A stretch of 64,000 nt of DNA from Lecanosticta acicola (GCA_963674455.1 CAVMBE010000016.1:310001-374000), one strand, 5' to 3'. Positions 31,930-43,036 are shown, counted from the stretch's first letter. The notes: generated from the sequence alone by a model not told the origin. Made by a program: numbers and translations.

Positions 31930-33000
31930 ATGAGTTCCACGATTCGGGCAGCGCAGACGACTCTCTCCGAGAACTTGGGAGGCATTGCCCAAAAGGCAGC
32001 TCCGGCGGGGACAGAGTTCTCCCTGGAGGATGTCCCTGATCAAACGGACAAAGTGGCCGTGATCACTGGAGGTAGCGAAGGTACAAGCGACCCTCATGCG
32101 TTTCAACGAGCCATAAGCTGAAGTCTACCTACAGGTATCGGATATGGTGTTTCCCACACCCTCCTCTCCAAGAACATCTCGAAACTCTTCATTCTCAGCG
32201 TCTCCAAGGAAGTCGTCGACAGTGCCAAAGATGCCGTCAAAGAAGAGCTGGGAGAAGACAAGGCCGCAAGGACGACATGGATCCAATGCGATCTGAGTGA
32301 TTGGAAGAGGGTGGTACAAGTCGCCAAGGAAATCAGCGATTCGACAGATCGCCTGGACATCTTGATCAACAACGCCGCTCGAGGTATCATGTCTTTCCAG
32401 CTCACAGACTACGGAGTGGACAGACACATGGCCGTCAGTCACATGGGCCACGTTGTGCTCACCTCGCACCTCCTCCCTCTGCTGAAGCAAACCGCCCAAA
32501 GGGAGGAGTTTGTCCGCATTGTCAACATGGCCTCGAACGCCCACCAACAAGCACCAAAAGAGACCAAATTCCAAAGCCTCTCCGAAATAAATCAAGACCA
32601 CGGTCCCACCGCCATCTACGGCAGGGCCAAACTCGCCGCAATCCTCTACAGCAAATACCTCTCCAGACACCTCCCCCCGAACATTCTCGCGAACGCTACC
32701 CACCCCGGCGTCGTCAACACCAAAATGTCCCTCGAAGACATCCACGAACCGTACCCGCTAGCTGGGTATTTGATGAGCACGGCTCTCCGGCCTTTCAAGA
32801 AGAGCCAATTCGAAGGAGCACTATCGACTCTGTACGCTTCGACTGTGACGACGAGCTCTGGAGAGTATATCTGCCCACCCGCAGCGCCGGAAGCAGGTAG
32901 TGAGGCTGCGAATAGTGACGAGCTAGGCGAGAATCTGATGAAGTTGACGCGAGAGGTCACCGTACAGAAGGGAGGCTTGGAGCCTTTCAAGGACTATTGA
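31930..33000 (+). CDS. Short-chain dehydrogenase/reductase (SDR)
   Basis: Two exons, 338 aa. Exon 1 is 31930-32080, the intron is 32081-32134 (54 nt, GTACAA...CTACAG), and exon 2 is 32135-33000. Splicing completes the Rossmann motif TGGSEGIGYG (about residues 46-55), which is broken in the genomic frame. Other family marks are LDILINNAAR (about 125-134), a Ser in NMASNAH, and the catalytic YGRAK near residue 211. The pattern resembles retinol-dehydrogenase/WW-oxidoreductase-like SDRs, which are NAD(P)-dependent. The substrate is unknown. I chose ATG 31930 because the core homology begins soon after it. An in-frame ATG at 31837 would add 31 residues with Ser/Arg-rich, possibly mitochondrial-targeting character. 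The gene is convergent with the dynein gene. Confidence 0.9.
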
Positions 33001-33363
33001 GGGCCTGACTGATATGATCGGGCCCATTCAAGCAAGGTCATGATATCAGCATACAAACATATAAGGCTTGCGCCGAGCCGTTCTACATCACCTCCATACT
33101 TCGTAGAATCTCCTTTGAACATCGAACGTGAAACTGTCGCGGTGAGTGCGAACCGGCCTAAATGGCATTTCTTTCATTGTGCAAACGTTCCGGTAGGCGA
33201 ACAAGGCCAGATGATGGAACTGAAGTATGACAATGATCAGCGAGGGTTACGGGAACGACACGTTCGCCGTAAGCGCTGACGTCGTTAAAGTGAAGAGCAC
33301 TTATCGCGTCTTTGGGGGGTATCTCGCTGTTGAGCAGGGGGGGGGGGGAAATCTTTTCCATCT
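33001..33363. other. Convergent 3' region between SDR and dynein intermediate chain
   Basis: Contains a G12-type homopolymer near 33338-33350. It is probably the two 3' UTRs. No gene is seen. Confidence 0.55.
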
Positions 33364-35457
33364 TCACACCTCCCCTCTCGAATTCGTCTGTCTGCCAACC
33401 CACTTCTTGACGGCTTGCCATGCATCGCCCTTCGTGTCCCCGCCCCCTAGTTCGCTTCCCACTTCGAAGACAGTCGTCACGCCATCCAGACCACCGACCG
33501 CCACATGGCGACCTTGAGTCTTCTCCCAGGCCAATTTGTTCAAGCTCTTCAGCGCGTAGACGTCCTTTTCTTGGTTACTGGGCCGGGCGCCACCGACGGG
33601 GACTTCCGAGCTGGCGTTGATGTCGTAGATATCCAGGCGGCCGCCACCGTCGACGCAGCCAAAGATGCCCGGCTTGGTCGGCGACCACTTGACGTCGTAG
33701 ACGCTGTCTTCGCGTTGGATCTCGAGAAGGGGCTTGATGACTTCCGTGTTCCCCGAAATGGTGCTGGATGTAGTTGATGGTGGTCTAGCGCGCCAGACTT
33801 TGACACTCCAATCGAGGCCGCAGCTGACAAAGAGATCTCCCAGGTCGATCTTGCCTCGCGCGGGATGGAAGTCGATGCCGGTGACGGGTGCTTCGTGGCC
33901 CCTGTAGCTCGTCCGGACATCGACACCAGACTTGGCACCGGCGCGTTCGTAGCGATGAACGGGGAAGATGGACCCTTGTTCGGTGCCGGATAGGAAGTAC
34001 GTGGGATCCGAGGCAGGGAAGGTAATGCAAGTCGGCGCAACATCATCCGTCTTGTATGCTGACGGATTCGGTGCATGCAATTCCAGGTATTCTTGTGGCT
34101 GTGTCAGGATGTCGGTGCTCCAAGCGCACACGACCCCATCTGTGCTGACAGACACCACTGAGCTAGCATTTTGGGTGCCAACGACAGCGAGATTGTACAC
34201 CGGATGTGCGTGTCCTGTGCGTCCTCCCGTCAGCGGCGTCTTCTGAACAGGCTCGCCTGTCCTCTGATTGCGAGCTCGTGTATCCCAGAGACAGAGTTGC
34301 CCACTGTACGTTCCTCCAAGAATTAGTGATGGATGGTAGGGATGGAACAAGCAGGACAAGAGATCCGACGTGGCGTGCAGGCTGTACTCAGGTCGTCCCT
34401 TTAAGTGCATGTTCCAGACGTTCAACAGACCAGGCGGAGTGTGGGGCGATTTCTGCGACTTGGTATAAGCCGTACAGAGCAGCTCCGGAAACTTGGGGCT
34501 AAAATCGATATCGCTGATCATGCGCTTGCTGCCCATGACATCGTTCAAATCAAATTGTGCCACCTCTTTCACCCTCCTTCCTCTTCTTCCGACGTATTCG
34601 TCATCGTCTTCGACTTCCCGTGAGTCCAAGGCGTAATCTGCCAGGACGTCATATTCCTCGTCCAGTGCACGCTCTATGACCTTGCTGCTCCTTTCCACGA
34701 AATCCAGGAAATCTTTGCTGCTTGTTACGGCATTCAACTCGTCCGGTGCAAGTGCACGAGCCGGAAATCTCTCCTTCTCGGGTTCCACCTTGTCTTCCAA
34801 TTGCAGTGCTTTCAGCTCCTCTTCGATCTCCTGCCGCAGACGCTGGCGAATCTCTTCCTCCTCTAACTCCTTTTCGCGCTGACTTAGCTTTCTCCGTCTT
34901 CTTGAAGGACTACGCGATACACCATCTGCTCCACTTGATTCTCCGCTGTCGTCAAGCTGCTGCCATGGTTCCGAGGTCTGTACACCTTTGCTGTATGATA
35001 TGACTTCGGGCTTTGATTCGACTGGTATTTCGTACACTGTCGTCAATCCGGTGAACGATAGGGTTTGGGTGTCCGTCCCTGTATCTCGGTACGTGGCTGG
35101 CGGCGACGATGCATCATCGGAGAACTGCTCGTGCGCGCTCGTCCCTTTCTTGCTGGTGGGCGTTCCAGGAGTCGCAGAAGCGGATGAGGGTCGATCGACT
35201 AAAGAGGATATGAGCGATTCGATGTCTTCTCGTCTGGCGCTGCTGCCACGGAGCGGAGATGGCGCAGCTAGCTATGCGTCAGTTAGCAGTCCGCAATACT
35301 TCGTTGGAGCGTCTCTCCAATATCCTACCTCTGAAACGTCGAGACTCTGGCGGTTGGTGGTGAACTCCTTCTGCCGAAGCTCTCGTTGTTTCTTGAGCTC
35401 GGCGAGTTTGGCCTTTTTCGCCAGAATCTCTTCTTTGCGCGCCTGTATTGACGACAT
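33364..35457 (-). CDS. Cytoplasmic dynein intermediate chain
   Basis: Two exons, 678 aa. Exon 1 is 35457-35329 (43 codons, phase 0), the intron is 35328-35272 (57 nt, GTAGGA...GCATAG), and exon 2 is 35271-33364. Exon 1 encodes the N-terminal basic helix (MSSIQARKEEILAKKAKLAE) that in this family contacts dynactin p150/Nudel. Past the junction comes ARREDIESLISSLVDRP, then a light-chain-binding type linker (TYRDTGTDTQTLSFTG, SYSKGVQTSEP) and an acidic/basic helix. The C-terminal ~450 residues carry WD-repeat motifs (LLNVWNM, GQLCLWDTR, DGVVCAWS, DWSVKVWRA) forming the propeller that binds the heavy chain. Role: cargo-bearing scaffold of the minus-end microtubule motor, needed for nuclear migration in hyphae. 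The length matches filamentous-fungal homologues. Confidence 0.95.
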
Positions 35458-35749
35458 TTCGGTGCGTGTTCGTCAAGGATAAATTGACCAACGCGAAGTG
35501 AAACGCGCGAGTTAGCTCGAGGTAGACGCTGTCGGCGTTCGGAAGTGTTCCGCCGATCGCAGTGAGAATTGGATCCGTGCAGCTTCAACGACAACACTGC
35601 AGCTCTCTCTTGTCGACCACGCAATCCTCGCGCAACATCCAGCCTTTCCTCGCCCGCGCATTCTTTGCTGCTTCCTCCAGCAGCTTGTCGAGCGCGACAC
35701 TCCTCTTCCGACCGTCAGCTGCGTGTAGTCGGCTTCTCAAAGATCCACA
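35458..35749. promoter_or_regulatory. Shared divergent promoter of dynein intermediate chain and ATP synthase subunit e
   Basis: Only 292 bp separate the two start codons, so both promoters and leaders must fit here. No clear TATA box is visible. Coupled regulation is inference. Confidence 0.6.
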
Positions 35750-36272
35750 ATGTCCTCCACGGGGGTAAATGTGAGCCTCCTCCTTCTACCAGACCATCAG
35801 ATAGAGCCATTGAGCTTTGCAGAGTGGACAAGATGAGCCATACTCTAACAAGATTACACTACAGGTCCTCCGGTGGGGCGCTCTCACCTTTGGTATCTTC
35901 TATGGCTTCACCCACCAGCAGGCCATTTTCGCAAAGGACAAGACGGCCGCATACCAACACGAATACGACCGAAAACAGAAGCTCATAGATGAGGCGAAGG
36001 CGAAGTACGCGGAGAAGACGACACCTAAGACTGGCGATGGTGGTGAGTACTTCCAAAGGAAAGACTACTGGCGCAATCAGGAGGCTGGGAATAATCTCCG
36101 GACTGTGAGAGGACTACAGGAAGGCCGCAAGAGGACTACAAGAAGGACTGGAGACTACACAGAGAATCAAGAGTGCTAACAGACTGCTTGCAATACAGTA
36201 ATAACGAACCCTGACGACCCCAAATTCGACCTCGAAAAGTACCTCGACAAGGTCTCGAAGCAGAGCCCATGA
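35750..36272 (+). CDS. atp21: Mitochondrial F1Fo-ATP synthase subunit e (ATP21/TIM11)
   Basis: Three exons, 90 aa. Exon 1 is 35750-35770 (7 codons), intron 1 is 35771-35864 (94 nt), exon 2 is 35865-36042, intron 2 is 36043-36198 (156 nt), and exon 3 is 36199-36272. The protein begins MSSTGVNVLRWGALTFG, with the membrane helix at about residues 8-25 containing the GxxxG-like pattern GALTFGIFYG used for ATP synthase dimerisation. A charged helix follows (KTAAYQHEYDRKQKLIDEAK), and the end is TNPDDPKFDLEKYLDKVSK. Subunit e sits in the inner membrane and helps dimer and cristae formation. The gene is too fragmented to appear as one open frame and was rebuilt from splice sites. Confidence 0.92.
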
Positions 36273-37029
36273 TTTGTTCGAGGGAGTAATGTATGAGGTT
36301 CAAAGCGAAGCAGAGAGCACGATCAGAGCATCACGGTGTCAAGCGCGGATATGATGGGTTAAGGTGATTAGCCTCAGCCTACCAGAACTAGAGGAGCCTG
36401 CGATTCTTGCTCGTGGAGAGAAGATACCCAAGTGCATCTTCGCCAGCAAAAATTTTTTATATATCCCTGTAAAACACCGAGTTCAAAAGCCATCCCGACG
36501 CAGCTTTGGTGGCTATAGCAGGAGGTAACTTGTTGCAAGGACTAACTCAATGGCTCTCCAGGCTGGTCACGTGGGGACAGGTAGCCGGGGAGAGCCGGAA
36601 GCTCTCGATGCATCTGATCTTGGGCCGTCGATCCTACACGAACCTGCAAAGATGCATCTTAGAACATCGTCTTCCTCGCACTCTGCCAGGTACACCAATC
36701 GACAAGACTCAATTTGAATGCTTGAGAACCAAAGGCCGTGTAAGAGCCATAAGCCTCTGCCCCCTCTCGACGGCATCGGCAACTGCGTTCCAAACCAACG
36801 GTTGCCACGGGACTACTACACTCGCACGTAAACATGTTCATCGTTGAAACCTGATACTGAATCATATGCAAGTACTTCACCAAGTGCGGAGCCACGCCGG
36901 ATTGTTAAGATACCCACTTGCCCTTGAGCTCTAACTTCTTCTCGACTGCTATCCCGTCTAAACTCCCTTGGAAGTTGGAACGTATTCTCTCTGCGCCTCC
37001 TATCAAGCATCTTTCCTTACTTCCCAAAT
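36273..37029. other. Intergenic region
   Basis: No gene is supported. An AT-rich stretch (about 36448-36470, with TTTTTTATATAT) stands out and could be a promoter element for the downstream esterase, now a pseudogene, 560 bp away. Confidence 0.4.
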
Positions 37030-38771
37030 ATGTCAACCGTCTCATTCACAAATTCGGCGATTGAAGAGATCAAAGCTCGGACTAGCGAAGGCGTCACGCA
37101 ATTCTTGGGATTGCAATATGCGACTTTGGTCGACAGATTTGCACCCCCGGTTCTGAAGCAGTACGACGCAAACAGCGCCATTGATGCCACCAAGATTGGG
37201 TGAGACCTGGACCATCCGACTATGTTTCCCATGAGAGCACTGACCTCTATACCTGTAGGCCTTCCCTCCTCGATCATGCTGAAAATGGTGCCGACGTCGA
37301 ACAAAAGCTCTTTCAGAATCACCTACAATACGGTCGCAGCGCACATCGTATGCCGGAATTGCAGGGCTTGAGCTTGAATATTACACTTCCCGCCGGTCCC
37401 AAGAGCGATAGAAAGCTGCCTGTGCTTGCCTTCATTCATGGTGGAGATAACGATGTTGGATCGAGCTATTTCCCTCAGTACGACCAGGCAAGGCTGGTGA
37501 AACTGAGCGTAGAGAACGAGGGGCCGATCATTGCAGTCTCTTTGAAGTCAGTGGTATCCCTTCATCAAGAATCATGTGCTTGACTGATGACTCCCAGCTA
37601 TCGACTTAATGCCCCTGGCTTCTTGACCTCAGAGGAAATGAGGAACGCTGGATACAAACCTAACAATGCCATACGGGATCAGAGGACTGCTCTTCATTGG
37701 ATATAGGTCAGTGCCCTCAACGGTGCGTCTTCTTAACATGTACGAGCTGAGACTCAACAGTGATACATCTCGGGCTTCGGTGGCGATCCAAGTCAAGTCC
37801 ACTCTTGTTGGCGAGAGCGCAGGCGCCGTCTCTGTCTCCGTCTCTTTCCATCTCCAGTCAAAGGAACCTCTCTTTCGCCGCTGTATGCTCATGTCCGGCT
37901 CCAGTCAACTATTCCCACCAGCACCCGCTAACCTTGCAGAGACCAACTATAGCAACGCGATCAAAGCCTTGGGTCTCGAATGCGCCTCGCCAGCCGAGCG
38001 AATCCAAGCCTTGAACACCATGGAAGTCCAAGCGCTCTGTTCGCAGATAGTATTAGGGAGTATCCCCATGATGCCAGTCCTAGACGACAACATCATTACT
38101 TTCAGCCCAACATTCACGCGTTCGAGCTGTCTTATTGGTGCGAAGCAGTACCATCGGGGACAGCCAAATCGACGGCAGCATCCCAAGATTCCGCCTACGA
38201 GGACGAAAAGCAGGGATAGCATCTGCTTTCCGCTCTTCCATCACCTCCTCTCTCGGTCAGGGACTAGCTTCCAAGCTCCTTTCCAGCTACGACGTAAACC
38301 CCAACACGTCAGACGATGAAGCCTTCTTCCACGTTCTCCAATTCGCAAATGACGTCCAGTTCTACTCTCCAACCCTCACAATCGCAAAAACTCTCTCCCA
38401 GAAAATGGATGTATACATGTATCGCTTCAACGTGTCGAATCCGTGGAATGGCCATGCGGTACATATTCAGGATTTGATGTGGTTATGTCAGAACTGGAAT
38501 GAGTCTATGGAAAAGTTCCAACGCAAGCAAGTAAGGGAATTTGCAAAGGGAGCTATTTCTTTTGTAAATGAGAAGGAGCCGTGGCAGACTTGGAGTGGAG
38601 AGAACAAAGTAGCAAAGGAATTTGGGCCGAAGGGAAAAATTGAAGTCTTGAGAGATGAGCGCCTGGGAATGGCGGATGGCGATCACACATGCACTTGCTC
38701 AGGAGGCCAGTGGTTTGGAAGTGCTTAATGACGCGCTGGACGCGTTTATGAGGGCACCTTCACCTTCGTAA
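37030..38771 (+). pseudogene. Decayed type B carboxylesterase (alpha/beta hydrolase)
   Basis: The protein order of a fungal type B carboxylesterase is readable across the region, but not as one gene. Two introns near the start still splice cleanly (37200-37258 and 37547-37597), giving FLGLQYATLVDRFAPP, LAFIHGGDNDVGSS and NYRLNAPGFL. Then codon TAG (37704-37706) precedes a donor GTCAGT. After the acceptor ending at 37760 the exon opens with TGA, directly before YISGFGGDPSQV. An extra base near 37800 shifts frame before the nucleophile elbow GESAGA. Further shifts fall near 38100, 38151 and 38665, the last before a C-terminus like LEVLNDALDAFM. The Ser of GESAGA and the HIQDL motif survive as fragments. 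Multiple stops and shifts make sequencing error unlikely. Confidence 0.85.
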
Positions 38772-39354
38772 GAGAGTCATATCTAGACTTTCGTCTATTC
38801 GATAGTAATCTCCATTTTCTCCACCGAACACTCGACGGTACCATTAAACTGTTTTCCTTGCAGCACCGCCTGGGCCAGGTTCTCTTCTCTTTTCATGCCT
38901 CCTCGCCAATCCCACTATTTGGCCTTCCCCGATGAGCTTTTCCGGAATGCTTCAGCCGCGTTGAGCTCAAACCACAATGTGTTCGTCTCCATATTTTACT
39001 TCATCTTCACGAAATTCAAGATGAAGCAAACCTGATTGTCAGATCTAAACAAAGGACGCTCAAGTTCTGGTCTGGAAGATGACTGGACAACATCCGACAA
39101 TTGACGTCTTGCCCATCTCATACTTCTGAGAGTCTGCCGCGCTTTGCAGATACCATTGAGTAAAGATTCGATTGGTCTTCGGAGGTTGAAGTCTGCTCGT
39201 TGAAATAGCACCTCGAGAGCTGATCCGATACGGGCCACTTTCCTCCGTGATCCTGACAAAGCGCCTCGATTTTGCCGTGCTATTGCGAGGCTTGAACGCG
39301 ATTTGATACGGACGTAGCGATCTTGCCGACCCGAATCCAGCAGCGGATATCCCT
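38772..39354. other. Intergenic region
   Basis: Between the esterase pseudogene and the 3' end of GON7. No gene or notable repeat is seen. Confidence 0.5.
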
Positions 39355-39636
39355 TCATCCCTCCTTCTCCGGGTCCTCCTCGCCATACATCTCCTCTTCC
39401 TTCTCTTCGTCCCGCTTCTTCGAGCTCCTCTCATTCGATTTGTCCTCCTCCATCTTTTGCGTCAAGAAAGCGTTCACATCGCCCTGCAACTTCGACACGT
39501 TGGCGCGCAGCGCGGAGAGATAGGAGGTCTTCTCTTCTACGCTGCCTCCTCCCTGGGGAAGCGGAGGGAGCTCCGAAGAGAAAGTGTGAGTTGTCGTTGA
39601 GGACTGATAGATTCCCAGTAGTTGAGTGCCGGCCAT
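39355..39636 (-). CDS. gon7: EKC/KEOPS complex subunit Gon7
   Basis: A single-exon protein of 93 aa. ATG 39636 was chosen because the family motif starts there; the frame is open for 15 more codons upstream. It reads MAGTQLLGIYQSS with HTFSSELPPLP, then the coiled part VEEKTSYLSALRANVSKLQGDVN and an acidic Lys/Glu tail. Small size, strand-helix pattern and acidic end match fungal Gon7, the subunit that caps Pcc1 in the KEOPS complex. KEOPS makes the universal t6A modification on ANN-decoding tRNAs and affects telomeres in yeast. Recognition is by remembered motif, so a profile search would be worthwhile. The gene is divergent from TFIIF-beta. Confidence 0.8.
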   Translation of the reverse strand: MAGTQLLGIYQSSTTTHTFSSELPPLPQGGGSVEEKTSYLSALRANVSKLQGDVNAFLTQKMEEDKSNERSSKKRDEEKEEEMYGEEDPEKEG

Positions 39637-39933
39637 GCTGAGACTATTGTGGAAGTGTTGTAGTGGTGTATCTTGCAGCATTCGGTGAGCTTGGATTGGG
39701 TCGCGCTAGAGCGGAGTTTCTTTTATCCGCCACAATGTCGACGGGACCTCTCCATGCGCACGGTCTTGTGGCGGGCCGATCCTTAGCGTCTCATGTTACT
39801 GATAACGCCGATTTCATTGTGACTTGCCTGCCGCGTTCTTTGTGCTGAACACTTCCATCTTCAACCTCGTGCTCCTCTTCACAGCGACACTCAATCACAT
39901 TCGCGAAACCTCATATACCAAATACCGCGCAAA
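39637..39933. promoter_or_regulatory. Shared divergent promoter of GON7 and TFIIF-beta
   Basis: 297 bp between start codons of two core information-processing genes. There is no clear TATA element. Co-regulation is inference from geometry. Confidence 0.55.
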
Positions 39934-40998
39934 ATGGTCGACGTCAAGCCTGAAATCAAGGTAGATTCCGCCGACATCAAGCTCTCCGACATCGACCAGT
40001 TCGAGGAAGACACGGACTTGCAGTTACCGTCCGCGGACGCGCAATCATGGCTGGTCAAAGTGTCGGAGGATATGTGGAAAGCATGGAACGATATCTACAC
40101 CAACACTGCCGTGGGTACTGAACCGGTGGAAGTTGGCAAGCTGCGCGTGCGGCGCAAACCTGGCGAGCCTGACAGGATACAAATCCGCCTCGACAACAGG
40201 TTCCACCAACATAAGCTACTTCCACGCACATACGAGCTCGAAATGAAAGCATCCACATACAACAACACGGTAGTCTTTTCAGAGAAAGACTTGCCAGGAC
40301 ATCGCGCACAGCAATACGGCGGGAGGAGACAACAGAGTGGATTGAAGCCTTCCGGCATTCCGAACAAGAACGACCGCTACGGAAACAGGAAACCAGGCAC
40401 ATACGCCTCTGCGATTCCCAAGCAAACAGCTCTCGCGCCACGCATTGTGAATGAGGCTGTTGCGAAGCCTGTCGAGGATGAGACATCGCTCGACTTCTTC
40501 AAGATGCAATACGATGTCGCGCTCAATGCGGGCAAGAAGACGAACTTCAGTAATGACGTCTACAAGAACTACACTCGTAATTCGGCCTTCGGATTCTCGG
40601 TTGGCTCAATGACATCTAAGCCCAACAAGTCCAAGAAAAAGCAACCGAAGGAGAAAGCAGTGCGTATCTCCAAGGAGGAGTTACTTGACAACCTGCAACA
40701 GTGCTTCCAGCAGTACCAGTACTGGCCACTCAAAGCTCTGCGCGAGCGTTTGCAACAGCCTGAGGCCTGGATCAAAGAAGTACTGGATGAGATCGCTTAC
40801 GCGGTACGCAGCGGAGACTACGTGGGAACTTACAAGCTCAATGAAAGCTCTGCACGATTGCTGCAGATCCAAGACGGAGATCTCAAAGCGGAAGCGGCGC
40901 CGATCAAGAACGAGTCGGACCAGGGAACTGGGGATGAGCTGGGAGAAGCAGATGACGACGACGTGGACGAATTCGAGGATGTGAAGATGGAAGGCTAA
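39934..40998 (+). CDS. tfg2: Transcription initiation factor IIF subunit beta (TFIIF-beta/RAP30)
   Basis: A single-exon protein of 354 aa. The N-terminal dimerisation domain (about 25-125) has SWLVKVSEDMWKAWNDI, VGKLRVRRKPGEPDRIQIRL and ELEMKASTYNNTVVFSE. A linker follows with a Gln/Gly/Asn-rich part. The C-terminal winged-helix DNA-binding domain is at about 240-303: RISKEELLDNLQQCFQQYQY, then WPLKALRERLQQPEAWIKEV and GDYVGTYKLN. An acidic tail ends the protein. TFIIF recruits RNA polymerase II to the preinitiation complex, with Tfg1 as its partner. The length is close to yeast Tfg2 (400 aa) and typical for filamentous fungi. All expected domains are present. Confidence 0.95.
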   Translation: MVDVKPEIKVDSADIKLSDIDQFEEDTDLQLPSADAQSWLVKVSEDMWKAWNDIYTNTAVGTEPVEVGKLRVRRKPGEPDRIQIRLDNRFHQHKLLPRTYELEMKASTYNNTVVFSEKDLPGHRAQQYGGRRQQSGLKPSGIPNKNDRYGNRKPGTYASAIPKQTALAPRIVNEAVAKPVEDETSLDFFKMQYDVALNAGKKTNFSNDVYKNYTRNSAFGFSVGSMTSKPNKSKKKQPKEKAVRISKEELLDNLQQCFQQYQYWPLKALRERLQQPEAWIKEVLDEIAYAVRSGDYVGTYKLNESSARLLQIQDGDLKAEAAPIKNESDQGTGDELGEADDDDVDEFEDVKMEG

Positions 40999-41209
40999 AT
41001 GATACCCCGGAGACTTGGAGTCAACAACGCGCATGGAGAATGGGCTGCTGATGCATTGTTTTCACGCTTCAACGGTGTCACGGAACGTTGAGAGATTGTG
41101 AACGTACAGATCAGGAGATTCAGCACTCTTGTGTACTCTGGTCTCACCCAGCTCTATGTTGCGTCTTTGTGTCGATCATCTAGCGCCTTCTGTATCTCTA
41201 TTTTGCTCG

Positions 41210-43036
41210 TCATGAAGGAGTGCCTGCCTCTCTTCCTCTAGTACTTTCTTCCTCTAGTACTTTCTTTTCCGAGTCACCTTCCCATCCCACTCCGGCTTGC
41301 ACAACTATTGTGCCCAGTGCTAACACCGCAGCCGCGAGCCACAGCGTCCTGAGAGCGTCCTCGTAGCCTTTAATAGCAATTTCTTGCTTTACGCCTTCAA
41401 GCTGTTCGACCAATGCGGGAGATCCAAGCAGCTTCCTAATAAGCGTCTCATCCCGCAAGCCCCTCTCGGCAAAGCGAGTAGTAAGTGAAGTAGACAGCGT
41501 TCGTGTGAACAGGCCTCCGCCGATGGAGGCTCCAAATGACCCTGCGAAGCCGCGGAATGTAGCGATCAGAGCCGTCGCAACGTAATGCGTTTCTTTCGGC
41601 GTGAGATGGAGTAAATGGGCAAGATTATAGTTGAGTGCCGCTCCGGTCGTGAAACCGCAGACGAACAGCACAAGCACCAAGGCCACGGGTGAGCTTTCCC
41701 TGTGGGCCATCGTCGCCAGTAATACGAGTGTCACTGGGAAGCAGGCGTAGCTCACCAGTGTCGGAAGGTAGAACGAGCCGTTTCGTCGAATGTGCAGCCA
41801 GCCAACCAAGAGACCGCCCATTGCGAATCCGCCGTTTGTGGGTATGAGGAGAGAGCCGCCGATGGATGGAGACCATTGTCGTACCGCGATTGCATAAGTT
41901 GGCGTGTAGAATAGGACTGACCAGCGAGACATCATGTAGGACACAGTACCAAGGCAGGTCAGCAGAAGTCCACGGGATTTCAGCAGCGTGACGGGAATGA
42001 TGGGATCATGCGCAAAGTAGGCCTCGATCAAGACGAAGACCACTCCAACTACAATTGATAAAACAATCGGGGAAATCGGAATACTCTTTGGCGAGCTCAG
42101 AGCGTAAAGCAGAAGGACGAGCGAGGCCGTCAAGCTAATGCATCCGAGATAGTCGATTCTGCGCAGCCGTTCCCATGTATTGCGGCCGACCATCTCTCCA
42201 GCAGTGAAGTCATGCGGAATCGCCAGTAAGAGTATCAGGCCACCGACTAGTGCGATAGGGGCCTGCACCCAGAAAAGGGCCCTCCAATTCAGCCACCACA
42301 GAGCTTTCCACCATGGAATGTCGAGGAGTGCTCCTGCTGCTATTGCGCCGATGGCCACGCCCATGGTGTAACCTGAGTTGAGCAGTCCAATACCAATGCC
42401 CTTCCGCTTGGAACCAGTGAGTTCCAGCACGATAATGATCGAAATCGTGAAGACGCCGCTTGCGCCAATGCCAGTCACCACTCGCCCAGCAATGAAGCTC
42501 TCGAAGTCTTTGGCCCAAGAACACAACAGCGTCCCAAATGCCAGTATCACTGATGAAACAAAGATGCAAGCCCTCGGTGAGAAAATGGAGCTCAGCTTCC
42601 CATTGACGGGACCTAGGGAACTCATGGCGATCAGGTAAGCGGAGGTGAACCACGATGTCTTCTCGAACGAGTCCAGGTCTTCCGCGATGGCGCTTTGCGT
42701 GGTTGTGAGCATGGAGATGTTCGTCGCTTGGAGGAAGACCAGAAGACCGAGCCCAAATGTACAGCAAGCACCACGAAAGAGGCTGATACTCTGATTTGCC
42801 ACGGTGTGTTCAGTGTGTTCATAGGTATTCGTCTTTGGTCGATTTCTTGGCTCATTCGCATTGCCAGATGCGTATATATGAGAGGTCTGATCCCGGCCAT
42901 CGCTCGTCTGCTGCCCGAGGAAGGTTGGCGAAGGTGGCAATAGAGGTGTTTGCTCTGTTGAGTCTATGTGATGGGACCTTGAATTTGATGTATGTCCCTT
43001 ATTGACAGGGCTCCTAGGATTACTGCGCGCTGCCAT
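41210..43036 (-). CDS. Major facilitator transporter, 14-TM drug/amino-acid type (Vba/DHA2-like)
   Basis: A single-exon protein of 608 aa from ATG 43036 (three non-ATG codons upstream were ignored). A Ser/Thr-rich cytosolic N-terminus of ~90 residues precedes about 14 hydrophobic spans. MFS marks are TSAYLIAMSSLGPVNGKLSS, GRVVTGIGASGVFTIS (motif B/C region) and GIGLLNSGYTMGVAIGAIA. The first-helix motif is MLTTTQSAIAEDL instead of the LDxTIVxxALP of classical DHA2 drug pumps. The overall pattern is closest to vacuolar basic amino-acid (Vba) type or multidrug exporters. The substrate is unknown. It is transcribed away from a FAD monooxygenase with 838 bp between the starts, so a detoxification or secondary-metabolism pair is possible. 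It ends 211 bp from TFIIF-beta, tail to tail. Confidence 0.9.
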   Translation of the reverse strand: MAARSNPRSPVNKGHTSNSRSHHIDSTEQTPLLPPSPTFLGQQTSDGRDQTSHIYASGNANEPRNRPKTNTYEHTEHTVANQSISLFRGACCTFGLGLLVFLQATNISMLTTTQSAIAEDLDSFEKTSWFTSAYLIAMSSLGPVNGKLSSIFSPRACIFVSSVILAFGTLLCSWAKDFESFIAGRVVTGIGASGVFTISIIIVLELTGSKRKGIGIGLLNSGYTMGVAIGAIAAGALLDIPWWKALWWLNWRALFWVQAPIALVGGLILLLAIPHDFTAGEMVGRNTWERLRRIDYLGCISLTASLVLLLYALSSPKSIPISPIVLSIVVGVVFVLIEAYFAHDPIIPVTLLKSRGLLLTCLGTVSYMMSRWSVLFYTPTYAIAVRQWSPSIGGSLLIPTNGGFAMGGLLVGWLHIRRNGSFYLPTLVSYACFPVTLVLLATMAHRESSPVALVLVLFVCGFTTGAALNYNLAHLLHLTPKETHYVATALIATFRGFAGSFGASIGGGLFTRTLSTSLTTRFAERGLRDETLIRKLLGSPALVEQLEGVKQEIAIKGYEDALRTLWLAAAVLALGTIVVQAGVGWEGDSEKKVLEEESTRGREAGTPS

